DNA of 64,000 bases, taken from positions 5,332,001 to 5,396,000 of the forward strand of contig PUFA01000084.1 of the NCBI GenBank assembly GCA_003508835.1, given 5' to 3'. Shown piece by piece: positions 36,560 through 48,948 of this stretch. Every line of letters begins with the position of its first letter. The stretch's first letter is position 1. The stretch is from Eonycteris spelaea. Its lineage: Eukaryota; Chordata; Mammalia; Chiroptera; Pteropodidae. The notes below the pieces were generated by a model that was not told where the DNA came from, made no database searches, and was given only the letters and a program-made list of their open reading frames with translations. The translations under genes and the position numbers were made by a program.

Positions 36560-36692
36560 AGTGCCTTGTCTGAAGTAGGTTATGAAAAGTATTGATCATT
36601 TTATTAATTTATTAATGCATATAAAACACTAAATATAGTGCCTGATACATAGCGTGTATTCAGTTATTCATTATTATTGTCTTAATATTACT
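36560..36692 (+). mobile_element. MIR/L2 tail fragment
   Basis: ATAAAACACTAAATATAGTG CCTGATACATAGCGTGTATT CAGTTATTCATTATTATTG follows the MIR tail 'aaagcgcttagcacagtgcctggcacatagtaagcgctcaataaatg'. Confidence 0.6.
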
Positions 36693-37379
36693 ATTGTTAG
36701 AATTACTACTTTTAAAAGGATATCTCATCTCACCTTTAGAAGTTATCTCATTTAGCCTATCCTTTTTATAAAAGATTTAGGAAATGTACAGTTTATTTGA
36801 GTAAATTTAAAGTAATTTGAATCATATTCTAGAGTCAAAAAAAAAGACATTCTAGAGGCAAAACACACTAAAAGTACTGAATTCATTAGCGTTTGGATAA
36901 GAATTAGTTTTCATATGTATACAGAACTTGAGATCAAATGAATTTTATCCCTATGACACATGTGGAATTTCTGTCTCTGTAGACTTTGTCAGCTTATTCA
37001 CCTATATGACCCTGTAACAGAGGAAATACATCCTGACAAAGTATACCCATGAGTCACAAAGCAGGCTTGAATCCATTATACACCCTATTAGGTTTTATAG
37101 ATCTATAACATCGTTAGTGGTTTCTTTAAAAGAATCTCATAGAATTCCACATTCCCTTCTTGAAGGAATCCAGAAGATTTTCTACTAACCCTTTCTTTTT
37201 TAAGAGCCCTTTTGTGTGTAATCAGCTTGTCAAGAATTGGAATTTCTGGAGTCTGCTTATCTTCTTTATTTTATGAATTTCAGTTCAGTACTTCCAACTT
37301 TGTGGCGACTCATCTGATTAAATGGTAACATTTTGTATTCGGTCATCAACGGAGTTAGCAGTAAAAGCTTGTAGTGGAA

Positions 37380-37398
37380 ACACACACACACACACACA
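37380..37398. repeat. Short (CA)n
   Basis: About nine CA units. Confidence 0.95.
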
Positions 37399-37719
37399 AA
37401 AGTAAGGCTTTTCACATAATTTATATTGTATTTCTTTCCCTGAAGTAAAGTAACAGTGAAAGAATATCCTATCTTCTTTGACTCCTCTGACTGATTAAAG
37501 TATGGGATAGTTAAGTTACTGTATTATTTGGGGAGATAGGAAATGAAAGAGCATAGGTTAAATATTTGAACTGTGAGACACTTCGAATGTAATGAAGATC
37601 ATTTTATTTAGTAACATGTTGGTCAACTGCTTAAAGTTGTATTAGTTTCATATCTTAATTACTTAATTTCTGAGCCTATTTATTAGTCAAAAGAGTAGGA
37701 GCTGTAATAAATTGTGATA

Positions 37720-38060
37720 TTTATTTTATTTTTATTTTAGGAGACACTGCTTTATCTGCATTGCTTGAGTTTGTTGCCTTTGAGTTGAAATTTAATGAAA
37801 ATCCCCTGACAGTGGCAATGATCTTCTTTTTTATGAACTTTGAAATACATTGGGATGAATTTCAGTCATGCTCAAGTGTTTGGTTTTCCTAAATCCTCTT
37901 TGTATCTCAGATGGAATTTCGTTCCTTTATTAAGCTGTGACTAATGGATTATTGCGTATAGTTTATCAAATGCTATTTTTAGGGGGGCAGCCTTTCAGCC
38001 CTGTGTAATATAACATTATTATTGCATATAGCACAAATAAATAATGTAGTTAACAGTATA
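37720..38060. promoter_or_regulatory. Possible conserved non-coding element
   Basis: Repeat-free block with homeodomain/POU/FOX-like words (ATGGATTATTGCG at 37945-37957, TATTGCATATAGC, AAATAAATAATG). It opens with a splice-acceptor-like TTTTTATTTTAG at 37729-37740, followed by a 49-codon open stretch, but without a credible donor or domain I do not call an exon. Confidence 0.25.
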
Positions 38061-38194
38061 CTTTTATGAATGGCACTTTCTAAATTAAAGATATTATTAT
38101 TCTATTCTATCAGTACTTAGAAGATTTGGATATGGTGAGTCTCCCTTTAATAAGAACAATTGTCATGTCTCCTCATTTATCTAATGATATGTAG

Positions 38195-38302
38195 CTCATT
38201 AGGTCTTTGAAAGTATTAACTGTAAAAATTTCTATAAAATGCTTAGCAAAATGTGGTACACAAAAAGCATTCAATAAATGGTTCCTGTTGTTATACTAAT
38301 GT
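38195..38302 (+). mobile_element. MIR SINE, 3' half
   Basis: TTTGAAAGTATTAACTG, AAATGCTTAGCAAAATGTGG and AAGCATTCAATAAATGG match the MIR tail. Confidence 0.65.
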
Positions 38303-38606
38303 TTATAGTTGTTAATGATATTTAAATACAAATAATAGTATTATTAGTACAGTGTCTAATATGTAATAAGTTATAAATATTAGTTATGTTAATTAATAAG
38401 TTTCTTAGTAAAAGTTTTATTAACTGGTGTGCTGAGACAGTAATGGAAAGAATGTCATAACAAATTCAATGCTACATGTAAAACAACTAGTCAGATACAG
38501 CACAAAATTTACTTACAATTTATACTTAAATTACCTCTTTTTACTCTTCTGATAAACAACTATATCAAAATATAGGTAGAGAAGATGTTCCATAATGTGG
38601 GAACAC

Positions 38607-38660
38607 TAATCTTCTAGAGATATTATATCTCTAGAAGATATTATATCTCTAGAAGATTAA
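38607..38660. repeat. Three-arm palindromic/tandem repeat around TCTAGA
   Basis: A left arm TAATCTTCTAGAGATAT (38607-38623) is the perfect reverse complement of ATATCTCTAGAAGATTA (38643-38659). A third copy, ATATCTCTAGAAGATA (38625-38640), lies between them in the same orientation as the right arm with an 18-bp period. Confidence 0.95.
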
Positions 38661-38954
38661 TCTTAAACATTATCTAGTATTATCTTCTGGTTATTAGGTC
38701 TTATCGTTAGGTTTTTTTTTTTTTTTCAAATGGAAGAAAGTAAAAAGTAATCCTTCTTCCATTTCTAACATTTTATCAATTAGCAAATGAAGATAAGTTA
38801 ACAAAATACCATCTGGTCAGTTGTCAAATGATTGTTACTGCCAGTGAATGCTCTAGGGACCAAACATTTTTCCCTTCCTTCACATAAATGTTATGATTAC
38901 TAGCTTACTCCAAATCCAGTTTAGAGGGATACTAGAGAAGTACTGAGTTTGTAC

Positions 38955-39140
38955 TAGTACCTGCTTAATGTGTATAACACAGGTTCTGTAGGTAATCATC
39001 ATTTTAGAGATGACTGAACTGAAGTTTAAACTGGTTGGCCAACTTGCTCAAGATGACACTAATAATGAGCAGTAGAGTTTGGTTTCAAATTCATGACCAT
39101 CAGACCTAAACTCATACTTTTTCTGGCATATTACATTGCC
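38955..39140 (-). mobile_element. MIR SINE, minus orientation
   Basis: ATCATCATTTTAGAGATGAC TGAACTGAAG, CCAACTTGCTCAAGATGACA, AGTAGAGTTTGGTTTCAAAT and CAGACCTAAACTCATACTTT follow the reverse complement of the MIR core and head. Confidence 0.75.
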
Positions 39141-41560
39141 CTTTTCACTCAATCTAAGTAAACTGCTAAAGCTTTTCCCAGTTTAATCTCACTTTAGACC
39201 TTTGAGACCTCTCAGCTGCCACCTATGGCTTCCTTTTATTAGGCCCTTTATCTCTGAGTTACCAAAGGAAGAGAGGTATGGAGGTGGAGGAGGAAGAAAA
39301 GGACGGTTGTAAAGAGGATGAGGGGGATGATGAACATCCCTGTTCAGCTGTCTCCCTACATGTCCTTCCATAGAGGAAAAATGTGAAACTCTTCCCTTCT
39401 CGGGAAATGTAAAACTACCTTGACTAAGTTCTTTCTAATCAGTGATTAACTAACAAATCGAGCCCAGAATTTTAAATCTTTTCTTTTCCTTTCTAAAGGT
39501 AACTCTTAGTAACTCTTAAACCTTTCCTTCTACTTGATCTGCATATTGTACTGAGGTTATTTATCTTCCAACATTTTGCAGATTCCCTTAGGAATACTCT
39601 TAGCAACTGACTTTCATACAAACTGCCTGGGAAAGTTTAAGGGGATCAAATCCCTTGTAACTAAACAAAATAGAGCATTCGAATGGAAATTTAATAGCAA
39701 ATTAGATTGGCATCATTACAGAAGGATGAATGAAACTTTTGTTTTCTTTACATTTACAGTATAAAAGTCAACTAACTCCATTATACAATAGACTGGAAGA
39801 GATTATTCTAATTTTTTTTTTTGGCTTATTGTATAATATAGCTTGTTTTAACCACCTTCTAGCAATTCAACCTCCAAAGCAAATCTTAAACTTGTTCTCT
39901 CTTTCCCTCTGCCATTGCTTAATACCATGTGCCTTGACTATTGCAAATGTCTCTAGTGGAGTTTTCATTAGGAAGGAGGTTTTCTTTAGAAGCAAGTAGA
40001 CTCTTCTTCACATATGAACTCTAGTATAGGGGATGACAATATGGCTTTTATTCTCTTTAAATTAGAGCTTACACTTTTTCTCATACCCCCATAAAAGTTT
40101 TCCAAACTTCTTTCATCCACCCCAGTCCTTCTGAGAGAGGGCATCGAAGGCCCAAGGGCAGTCATGGATAAGCCTCCTTATTGGCCCACAGACTCTTAAT
40201 GCCCTCCCACTGAGCTAGCTGCTTTACATAGAGTCCTTTCTGGTATAGAGTTTTCTTGAAAACTGATCAATTTGAGAAAAAAATTATTCCCAAAATGTTT
40301 ATGTCATATCTTTTATAAAGGGGCTTAGGAATTCTGCTAATCCTCTGCATTCTTTTTTGACCTGCTCCATGCTTTGGACTTTATGCCATAGTTGACAGCT
40401 CTATTTCATTAATATTTCTTTTCCTTCTATTCCTTAAAACTGCACCATTTGTTTAGTGAAGAACTAAGAACAAAATATTTCTTACTTTATAGTTTTCACA
40501 CACATTCTTTGTAATTATGCCATGTCAGAGAAAAGTGTGTCTATCTGGTAAAGCTAAATGGCTAAATAAATTCCAGTTTAGTGGCTAAAATTAATTTGGC
40601 TGCTTGAAAACAAAGTCTACTTGTACTAAAAGTTTCTTTAGCTTAAGGAGTCATACTAAATCTCCATAACTAGCATCTTTCTTTGAGGTACAGGAGGGGG
40701 CAAGGGAATGCCAGGGAAATAACAATAATATAAAATAACTTTGACATTCAACAATACTAACTATCCATTGTAAACTGATGCCAGCCAGAAAGATATCAGG
40801 AAACAGCTGGCTGAAACAAATATAGTTGAAACATTTCTGGAATTAACAGATGAGGCCAGTTTCTGGATAGTGCTATCAAGACAAAAGAATATAATCTTTA
40901 AGTGATTGGGAAGGTAAGAGGTGAGGTTGAGAGATCCTCACCATTTGGCTATTTAATTAATTAGATTTATTAGTAATGCTATGTAGATTGCATTCATAAG
41001 GCTTTGAGGTAGATATTAGGTAATCATGTATAGGAATTCTTTGATAATGTATATGTGTTTGAGAATAATTGGTAGTAAAGAAAATATCTGTGCATAAATA
41101 TTTACATAAAAATATATCCATGACTCCTTAAAAGTAGAATATCATCAATATTCACTCACCAGTGCAGTCTTCCACAATGGCTTCTTTAAGATACTAACAT
41201 TTTATTTTTATATAGGCAACTTTACTATATTTTCATAGGGCTTTGATCTTTGTATTATCATTTCGACAAACATCCATGGCCCATATTTGTTTGTGTGTGC
41301 ATGTGTATAATATACTGTATTATTCTAACAATAAATATATAGGGTTTACTAAAATATGCTATTGAAGATCCATTATCCATTGGGAAATAATTTTTTAATT
41401 TATAAATTAATAAATTAATTTTCTGTTTATATTTTCTTCCTAGAGCTAGTGAATTCATTTAAATTATATCCCAAATAGGTTTTATCCTGCCTACCACAAC
41501 TATATGATGTAAGGGCTTATTTATCCTATTTTTTTTTCTTTCTGACCATCTAGTAACATC
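39141..41560. other. No recognisable gene or repeat
   Basis: AT-rich sequence. Frames at 39189-39371, 39576-39764 and 39730-39999 have no recognisable protein features. Confidence 0.5.
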
Positions 41561-41574
41561 AATAATTGACACAA

Positions 41575-42030
41575 AATGAACAAATTGCAGTAATATGCAA
41601 CAACTGGATAAACTTTAACAATATAATATTAATGAAATAATTAAATATAATATTAAGTAAATAATTAAATCCCCAAAATATTTTATAGAGCATAATAGCA
41701 TTTTATAAAGGTAAAGGCAACCAAAATACATACATATTGCATACCTGACTTAGATACATATATGTATATCTGCAAACATAAACCTAAAGATACCTAAAGA
41801 TGTGATAAACATGAAAAGGAAAACAAAGAAATGGTAAATGTAAGAATCAGGATAGTGGTTATCTTAGAAGTGGAAGAGGCAAGAATATAAGGTGGGTAAA
41901 CTATATAGGAAGATATAGGTTATTATAAAGCTTCAAGCTTTTTTTATGGGGACTTAGTTTGTTGGTGTTTATTAATACATTAAAAAATAACTATATAATA
42001 AAAGTCAAACATGGACAAATAATAAGTATC
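41575..42030 (+). mobile_element. LINE-1 3' end fragment
   Basis: CAACTGGATAAACTTTAAC, CATTTTATAAAGGTAAAGGC and AGAATCAGGATAGTGGTTAT CTTAGAAGTGG match the L1 3' segment 'aacatggatgaatctc...tataaagttcaaaaacaggc...gtcaggatagtggttacctctgg'. No ORF2 piece is recognisable upstream, so the copy is 5'-truncated or eroded. Confidence 0.65.
41620..41670. repeat. 24-bp tandem duplication
   Basis: AATATAATATTAATGAAATA and AATATAATATTAAGTAAATA, both followed by ATTAA, have a 24-bp period. It lies inside the L1 fragment. Confidence 0.85.
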
Positions 42031-42126
42031 CATCAAATACCAAGGATTATGGTTAAATTATGGTTAATCCAATTCTGCAAACCTGAAATACCAAGAAAAC
42101 AAAAAAAACAAAAAAATACTACAGGA

Positions 42127-42578
42127 TCACTGTATTGGCTATCTATTGATACAAAAAAAAAAAAAATCACCTCAAAACCTAGTGACTTAAAACAATAACC
42201 ATGCATTATCTCTCATGATCAGGAATTTGGGAGCAGCTGAGTGGGCTAGTTGTGGTTTCAGATCTTTCATGATGTGGCAGTCACAATGTCAGCAGGAATT
42301 GCAGTCATCTGAAGGCTTGGCTGGAGCTGGAGAATCCATTTCCAAGGTGGCTTGCTCACATGCCTCACAAGCCCATGTTGACTGACTCAGTTCCCTGCCA
42401 CATGGCCTTTCCATAGGGCTGCTCAAATGCCCTCACAGCACAGGGTCTGGCTTCCCAAAGTGAGTGATCGAAGAGAGTAAGGAGAAGAAGTAATGGCTCT
42501 TCTGGTGTAGCATTGAGACTCACACCCCATTATTTTTACCATATTGTCTTGGTCACACAGACCGACTCTGATACAATA
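42127..42578 (-). mobile_element. MLT1-family MaLR LTR, minus orientation
   Basis: Nearly full length at about 450 bp. Plus-strand order: CTGTATTGGCTATCTATTGA (with a 13-A expansion), TAGTGACTTAAAACAATAAC, AGGAATTTGGGAGCAGCTGA, TGCAGTCATCTGAAGGCTTG GCTGGAGCTGGAGAATCC, GCCACATGGCCTTTCCATAG GGCTGC, CTGGCTTCCCAAAGTGAGTG ATCGAAGAGAG, and TTGGTCACACAGACCGACTC TGATACAATA. This is the reverse complement of an MLT1-type LTR. Confidence 0.87.
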
Positions 42579-45500
42579 CTTGAATATCTAGCTTTTTATC
42601 CATTGTAACTCTTAAATCCCAAACATTTTTCCCTATTCTGTTCTTGATGTCATTGGAGAATTTGTTCTTCTCTCCAGAGTTGGAGCAGAAAGAAATAACT
42701 TTCTGCTTTGATATAGTAACACCAACTAGCATTCTAATTTCAGGCTTTCCATTTAATTTTTTAATAAACATTGTATTAGTTTCCTTCTACATGTGCTTTC
42801 AATTGTGTTGAGCTGTATTATTTTTTTCTTTTCTGATTCTAGAATTTCTCATTTTTAAACTTCTAGGCTTTGTCCTTCCTAAATACCCTTGGAATTTTTA
42901 ATTATTTGTCATTATCATGGATTTTCTCCCCAAAGCTGTAGATTTATTAATTTGTCTAATTAAATTTTTTTCTACTGTTTACTTTATAATGTGTCCAGGT
43001 GGTTTGTCTTTCATTCAACAAGTCTTCATAGAGAACCTATTATGTGGCAAAGCAGTAGAGTGTCACTATCAAGCAGAATTGGGAAAGTGTGCGAGTAAAA
43101 ATGCATAGGGAAAGGAGGAGTGTTATAAGAAAAGGTAAGGGCACAATATAAAGTGAGAAAGCAAATAAAATAGTTGAAAGGATTCTCAGTTGTTGTATAT
43201 TGCCCTTCTATTTCAAAGAACTGCACTTCGAACATGCCAATTTAATAGCTGACTATCACACTCAATGATCAGCTGAGAAGCATATATGAAAACATCAAGG
43301 TCAGGATTTGTGAAATTTTAATACCACTGGGACTTTTCACTCCTCCTATGGGCAAAATACCTTCACATGGTGATTCACTGATGTGATGGAAAATAAAAGT
43401 ATGTAGATTTGTTTAATAATAAGAAAAACGTGTCTAGGACTCCATAGGCAACTGAAAATTAGCCACACAAATAATCTCTTTCCCACTATTGCTTCACTAC
43501 TTGTCAAAATGCATTCAAGTGAATAAACCACAAAGAGATCAATTGATTGAGGAATGTGCAACATAATGTTTGCTGTCCCCCTGCGTTCTATACTAGTTTC
43601 CAGCCTACAAGAAAAGGATTTTCATCAGAAGGGTTTTTTCCCCCTTATTAGAATTAATTTCATTGACAGTGGAAAAGGAAGAAAATTGTTTAGAACAAGA
43701 AGCCGTCAGCACGACAAAATAGCACATTGGAAAACTTGGAGGGAAATTTTGCAGCCTCAAAAGAGGAACACTCATGAAGGAATAAGCATGTTCCAACCAT
43801 ATGTTTTTATGTAATAGTTTACGAATGTATCCAACCACATAAAAACTAAAATTAGCCATTTTGGCAGGAAAGATGACCTCTTTTCTTAACTGTGAAGATT
43901 TTAGCATATTTATTTTTCATATAAAAGAAGAGGTGATTAATAATGTTATAAGATGTCATAAAATATTTTTTCCTTGAATTTCTGCCCAGCTAAGACTTGT
44001 AGCTTAAGTCAACTGAAGTCTAATTCAAATTTTTCAACCTTTTGATATCAGATTAAGTGTCACTTACTAAAACAGATATAGAATTAATATGTCACCTTAT
44101 ATTCTTTTGAAAGTTCTTACAGTATATTCTAGGATTATATACCATAATCTCCAACAAGTAAAGAGCTAGAGAGACATGAAAAAAAAGGGTATACCATATT
44201 CTTTTTTAAAAAATTCATTTATCAGTTGATGTTCAATCTTGAGCAGTTGAAGCAGAGGAATCTTAGAGTCCAAGGCTTATGAGTTGTGAGAATTAGCTAG
44301 AAAGGTTTCCAGCAAAGACTGAACCCAATTATCTTATGGCTAAATGTTTAAAACTTGAAGTTTGTAGGCTTGGAGTCTGTCCTGATATCAGGTAGACATT
44401 GGCGACTAATAAAAGTGCTCATTTTGTGGTACCCAAGCTATTGCCACTGTGCTAGACAAAACTGCAAAATATCAGTATGTTCTATTGCCCACAAAGGAAA
44501 CTTTTACACTACCGCCTCCAGCCCCACTCCACCGAAATTACTCTTTTTTTCACCCTGAGCTATTTGTTCTTTCCTAGATTGCCAATATCAGTAAGTGTTG
44601 ATCACATTCTAGAACATCGAAGTAATAAGTGAATAAGGTTTACAGGTTCACAAGGAAGATTTGCATTTTAAAAGAGGGGCTTGTTAAACACAAATGAACT
44701 AATAGATGGAATGTTTCTCTCCAAAGATGGGGATTTTTAGTGCTCTTTCTCAGCCCAGGGATACCAAGTACGCCCTGCTGGCATTCCTTTTCCCCCTGCA
44801 GTCTCTTAATGTTCACTCCTCTTTTTATCCTACCACAGTTGCAAGTAGAGTATATTTAAAATAGAGAATCATTAGTGAGAGAGTTGCTTTATAGAACCTT
44901 GTACAAATTAAAGATTTTTAGGCCTGAAATTGGGTACCAGAGCTCTAAATCTCAGAGTAGTCAATTCATACAGATAGAAATGTACCTTATAGGATTAGCT
45001 CTCCATTTATTGTATTTACCTGTTTGATTATTTAGATGAGAGATAATTTATAAGAATATTTTCTATAGTTACTAAAAGCTCCAAAGAAATGTCTTATAAA
45101 CAGTGGAGGTTTGGTGGGGAGAGAAGTCAGAGACTTTTTTAAAAATAAAATTGTTTGGTTACATTCATGTAGATGAAAAACTAAAAAAACTCTCCATATA
45201 ATTTTGACATCAGGTAGACTAAGAAAATTATTAAGTCTGAATCACCCAGATTTCTTTCTAGGCTGAAGAATTTAGAATTTCTGAGAAAAAGGGGAGAATA
45301 TCAAGTAGAAAAGGAGTATGTCTATAGGGATCCAGGAACTCATTTAAAAATGTAATGAGTAAAGGAAAATCTTTCTGCTCCACTCACTAGCCTTTCTACT
45401 CCAGCTCCTCTTACTCCTGTTTCCCCTTCTTTTTGAGTCAGAATTATCGATATCAGAAACTTAGGAAACTACTAACAATCTTTTTACCAAAGTTGTATAC

Positions 45501-46254
45501 TTTAAATGTCAGCCTTTCATTTTCTAGCTACAGTGCTGCATAAGGTTCATAATCTTCCCTCCCTAGATTTTTGTGGGCCATAAATGTCCATGCACATGTG
45601 TCACTGGAAATGTGATGGGCCTGTGTCAGGGGGGAGTCTAGTGAAAGGCTCCCATTCCCACATGTGTGGCTAAATCACAGCTGCTACTGTGGGCAGTTTT
45701 TCTCCAATCCATACAAGTGTCTGGAAATTAAAAAGGGAAAAGATATCTTTATTATAAAAAGAAATAACAGCAACTATATTCAAATTATTAGCTTTTTATA
45801 GTATATAATGATCTTTCATGTCTGGTTTTTAAAATGTCCTTAAAGGCGTTTTAGAAGAGGTTAATAATAATAACATTCACAGAGATTATTTGAATTTGCC
45901 AACTGAGCAGATAGATGAATTAGAATTCAAATCCAAAGTTCAAAGAATTTCATTTCAGATCTTGTGCTTTTTTATTACAACAAATTTTAAGGGCAGATTT
46001 GCCTTCTTATATGAAATAGGGCTTTAAAAAATCTAGTACTGCTTAAAATTCTAAATAATTCATAGAAATGTAATTTTCCAAAATTATTTTCTTCTTAAAC
46101 TTTTAGATAGAAAGCTCTCTCTGGTTGACATATTGAATTTAAAGTAATAAAGTTTTAGTTTATCTCTTACTCTTCACATATGTTGACCAATAGTAACTAA
46201 TTTGCGCTAAAGGGAATGATTATCACTGTAAATGGTGTTAAAACTTTATTTACC
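42579..46254. other. No recognisable gene or repeat; possible non-coding conserved patch at 45570-45720
   Basis: Mostly unique-looking. The stretch 45570-45720 is repeat-free with mixed composition (GGCCATAAATGTCCATGCAC, CCCACATGTGTGGCTAAATC) and could be conserved. Overlapping frames at 43554-43814 (plus) and 43605-43907 (minus) have no domains. Confidence 0.4.
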
Positions 46255-46410
46255 AGTTTATATGTAGGATAACCCTATAATTTATCAGCCAAACTGGGGC
46301 ACTTTTGAAAGTGAAAGTGGCCACTATTAATAATTGTGCTCGAATAATTGGAACTGGGATTGGAACTATCCTGGGTAGACTGGGAGGTATGGTCCCCAAA
46401 TTTATAAGAC
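46255..46410. repeat. Possible ancient DNA-transposon fragment
   Basis: TAGGATAACCCTATAATTTA TCAGCC, GGCACTTTTGAAAGTGAAAG and TATCCTGGGTAGACTGGGAG GTATGGTCCCC resemble a common mammalian element with termini of the 'tagggtgaccata...' type and an internal 'ggacacttttgagagtgaaaggg'. Family not named. The 111-codon minus frame (46250-46585) partly lies in it and is not a gene. Confidence 0.4.
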
Positions 46411-47339
46411 ATAATTCATGAGTCTGAGAGTGGTGAGTGTGGAATGAAAAAAGGCCAGCAGAAAAATCCATATAACTTGCCTTGATTTCACAGTTCCCAT
46501 GAATTTGTTCTTTAGCACAATGAGCACTATTGAAAGCTTCAGTTTCATGCTTCGCCAAGAGATGACAAAGTATTGGGGCATCCATTTAGGAACAAGTCGG
46601 AAGGAAGAGTGCCACCTACTGAGATTCAAACCTCCAATGTTTTTATACCCCTTGGTAGTTGGGGGCTCCTATTCAAACTGTGCACAACCCAGATTCTCAG
46701 ACCAAAAGACATGTCATATGCAGTATTCCCCAGTAAACCTTAGTCACTTTCGTAGGAGTCTAAGTGACAAACATTAAACCAGTATTTGAAATTTTGAAAG
46801 GGAAAAATCTATTCAGCACTTAAATTATTTTTACAGCTGATCAAAATAATATTTATAATGGAAGGCTCTTTTTAAGTTAGTAATTGATCAAAGAATTAAA
46901 CTGCTAAAAAAATTTATACACCAAAGCTAAATTTGATAGCATTCGGTTACATGTAATCTTAGGATATCCTCATAACAGGCATAAAAATAAATTTTATTTT
47001 GAAAAAAAGATACTGTTTATGAGAATGTAATCCTATGTGCCATCCAATATAATATGCTATCTTCTAATGTTGCCTATAAAATGCTGTATTGAAAGATGAC
47101 CCTCTCTACACTTAATAGACTAACACTACCAGAAAATGACAGGTTGAGGGAGAGTTTGACAATTACTGCTAACTGTTGCCGAATTAGTTGGAAATTCTTT
47201 CTAGGAGATTACTTTTGTCCACCTAACTTAAGAAATATTTTCCCAGTCAGTGTAAAGTTCGTATTAATTTAATTTGGTTTCTGGGGGGAAAAAAAGTCAG
47301 TTTTCCTGCAATTTAAAATTTTATTTGAGATAGAAAGTT
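46411..47339. other. No recognisable gene or repeat
   Basis: Unique-looking, with overlapping open frames on both strands at 46402-46777, none with a known domain. Confidence 0.45.
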
Positions 47340-47700
47340 TCCTTTCTGGACAACAAGTTGCAGCTGGAAGTAGTAAAACGTCTAGGGGGCAACTAATGAA
47401 ACTTTGTTGTGGAATCGTTCACAAAGGAATACAAGATGCATTACATAATGCAGTCCTTTGTTTGTGGAGCCTCTGACAGAATCCTACAGTTTTAGCTCAG
47501 GCCGAATGCTGCCACCAAAGTCCTTTCTAACTCCAGGCAGCTCTGAGTCTTTTTCCCCACCTCCTGCCATGATTACTCTGGCTTCTGATTAAATCACACC
47601 TTATATTTAAGGTCACTAACCTAAAACGACCCAAAGCTCCTTATTTCTCTCCTCAGCAGTTCCCCATTCCTTGTAATGTTTGGAAACCTTGAAAATAGCT
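47340..47700. promoter_or_regulatory. Candidate enhancer-like block with symmetric SOX-type sites
   Basis: Repeat-free and dense in transcription-factor-like words. ACTTTGTTGTGG is at 47401. The symmetric unit spans 47421-47461: ACAAAGGA, then TGCATTA-CA-TAATGCA, then TCCTTTGT. CTGATTAAATCACACC is near 47585, and the inverted repeat ACCTTA/TAAGGT is at 47598-47613. ACAAAG/CTTTGT are SOX/TCF-type cores. Enhancer function is inference. Confidence 0.35.
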
Positions 47701-48365
47701 TCTGTCTCAACTTATGTAGTCTTTTCTCCAAAAGCAAATGCTATAATAGTTTCCTCAATCGTAGGTTCAGATCTCAGGTGAAAGATTTTGGAAACTAATT
47801 AGCGTGGTAAGGAGTCTGGAGCATTTGGGTGAGTCACAGTCATGCTTCCTAAGGGACAAGAAAAGGTCTTATTGCTAGTGGTATTTAACAAGTGCTGTTT
47901 CCTCAGTTAGTTTAAACAGAGCTAGAACTGCATTGCATTGTCTTCTCTATATTTAATAGAAATCTTGTTTATATCATCTCTTTAAAATATCTATCCTTTT
48001 GGAATAGTATTCTAATGTCTTATTTCTTAAAATAGATTTCTACCTATTTTGGAAAACTTTTAAAAAGTTACTAGCTTTTTTTATGTAATAACTGACTAAG
48101 TTGTAACAAATTCTTGTTGTAGAACTTACTATAGACTTAAATTTTTCTTTTTTGACCTAGTTTAATCCTCTTTTCTTAGTTTAATATGAATTTCCTCCTT
48201 GCTTCCAGAGTGAGAATTGCATTACATATATTGACTGTCTAGTATATATAATCAAGATATGAAACAAATGAATATTTACTAAATGCCAAGAATGTGACAA
48301 TGTTTGCCATATAGTTAGGAAGAACAGTTGAATAATTCAAATTATGAAAGTTATTTCTTGGTTAG
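47701..48365. other. No recognisable gene or repeat
   Basis: AT-rich sequence with no coding signal. Confidence 0.5.
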
Positions 48366-48369
48366 GAAT

Positions 48370-48640
48370 GTGTTCGATAACAGAAATCCTGACTTGAATG
48401 GCTTAAACAAACAGAAGTTTGTGTTTCTCATGTAACAAGAAGTCCAGAGGTAGGGAGTTGCTGGCATGTGATAATCAGGGCCAACATCTCTGGGATTCGG
48501 TTCACCTTTGTTTCATTCTTGTTCCTTTATGATCACAAAAGGGCTGCTGCAACTCCAAGCATCATGCCCATTTTAAAGAGGGAAGAGTGGATATTGGGTG
48601 GGCAAAAGTATCTACTCCAGCCTACTAGTCAAAGGAAGAA
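48370..48640. repeat. Ancient interspersed repeat, family not identified
   Basis: GGCTTAAACAAACAGAAGTT TGTG, TAACAAGAAGTCCAGAGGTA GGGAG, TCACAAAAGGGCTGCTGCAA CTCCAAGCATCATG match a common mammalian repeat with the order 'aacaagaagtccagaggtaggcag...cacaagatggctgcagcagctccaggcatcac'. The 96-codon frame at 48468-48758 lies mostly inside it and is not a gene. Confidence 0.55.
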
Positions 48641-48884
48641 AGAAAGAAAAGAAAGAATATTAATGTGGGTTACAAAAACTAGAAAACGATTTATGGCAGA
48701 GGTAGAACATAAGCTGGACTATAAGATAACTAAAGAAATTATATCCGTTAAAGAATAATGACAGAACACTTTAAGGGAAGAACAGAAGCTTAAAAGCATT
48801 AACATATATGTTATCTATGGAAAAAGCCACTCCAATATGAATTCCTTAATTCTTTGGGGAGTAAGTAAGCCTTATTTCTATTTA

Positions 48885-48948
48885 TTTTCCTAGCATCTTA
48901 CATGTAGTAGATGCTTATTGGATCATAGTAAATCAATGCATAATATTC
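48885..48948 (+). mobile_element. LINE-2 3' end fragment
   Basis: CTAGCATCTTACATGTAGTA GATGCTTATTGG resembles the L2 end 'cctagcacatagtaggtgctcaataaa'. Confidence 0.5.

Noticed and set aside
46250..46585. 111-codon minus-strand frame
   Set aside because: It overlaps a probable ancient transposon fragment and other frames on both strands; no recognisable protein family.
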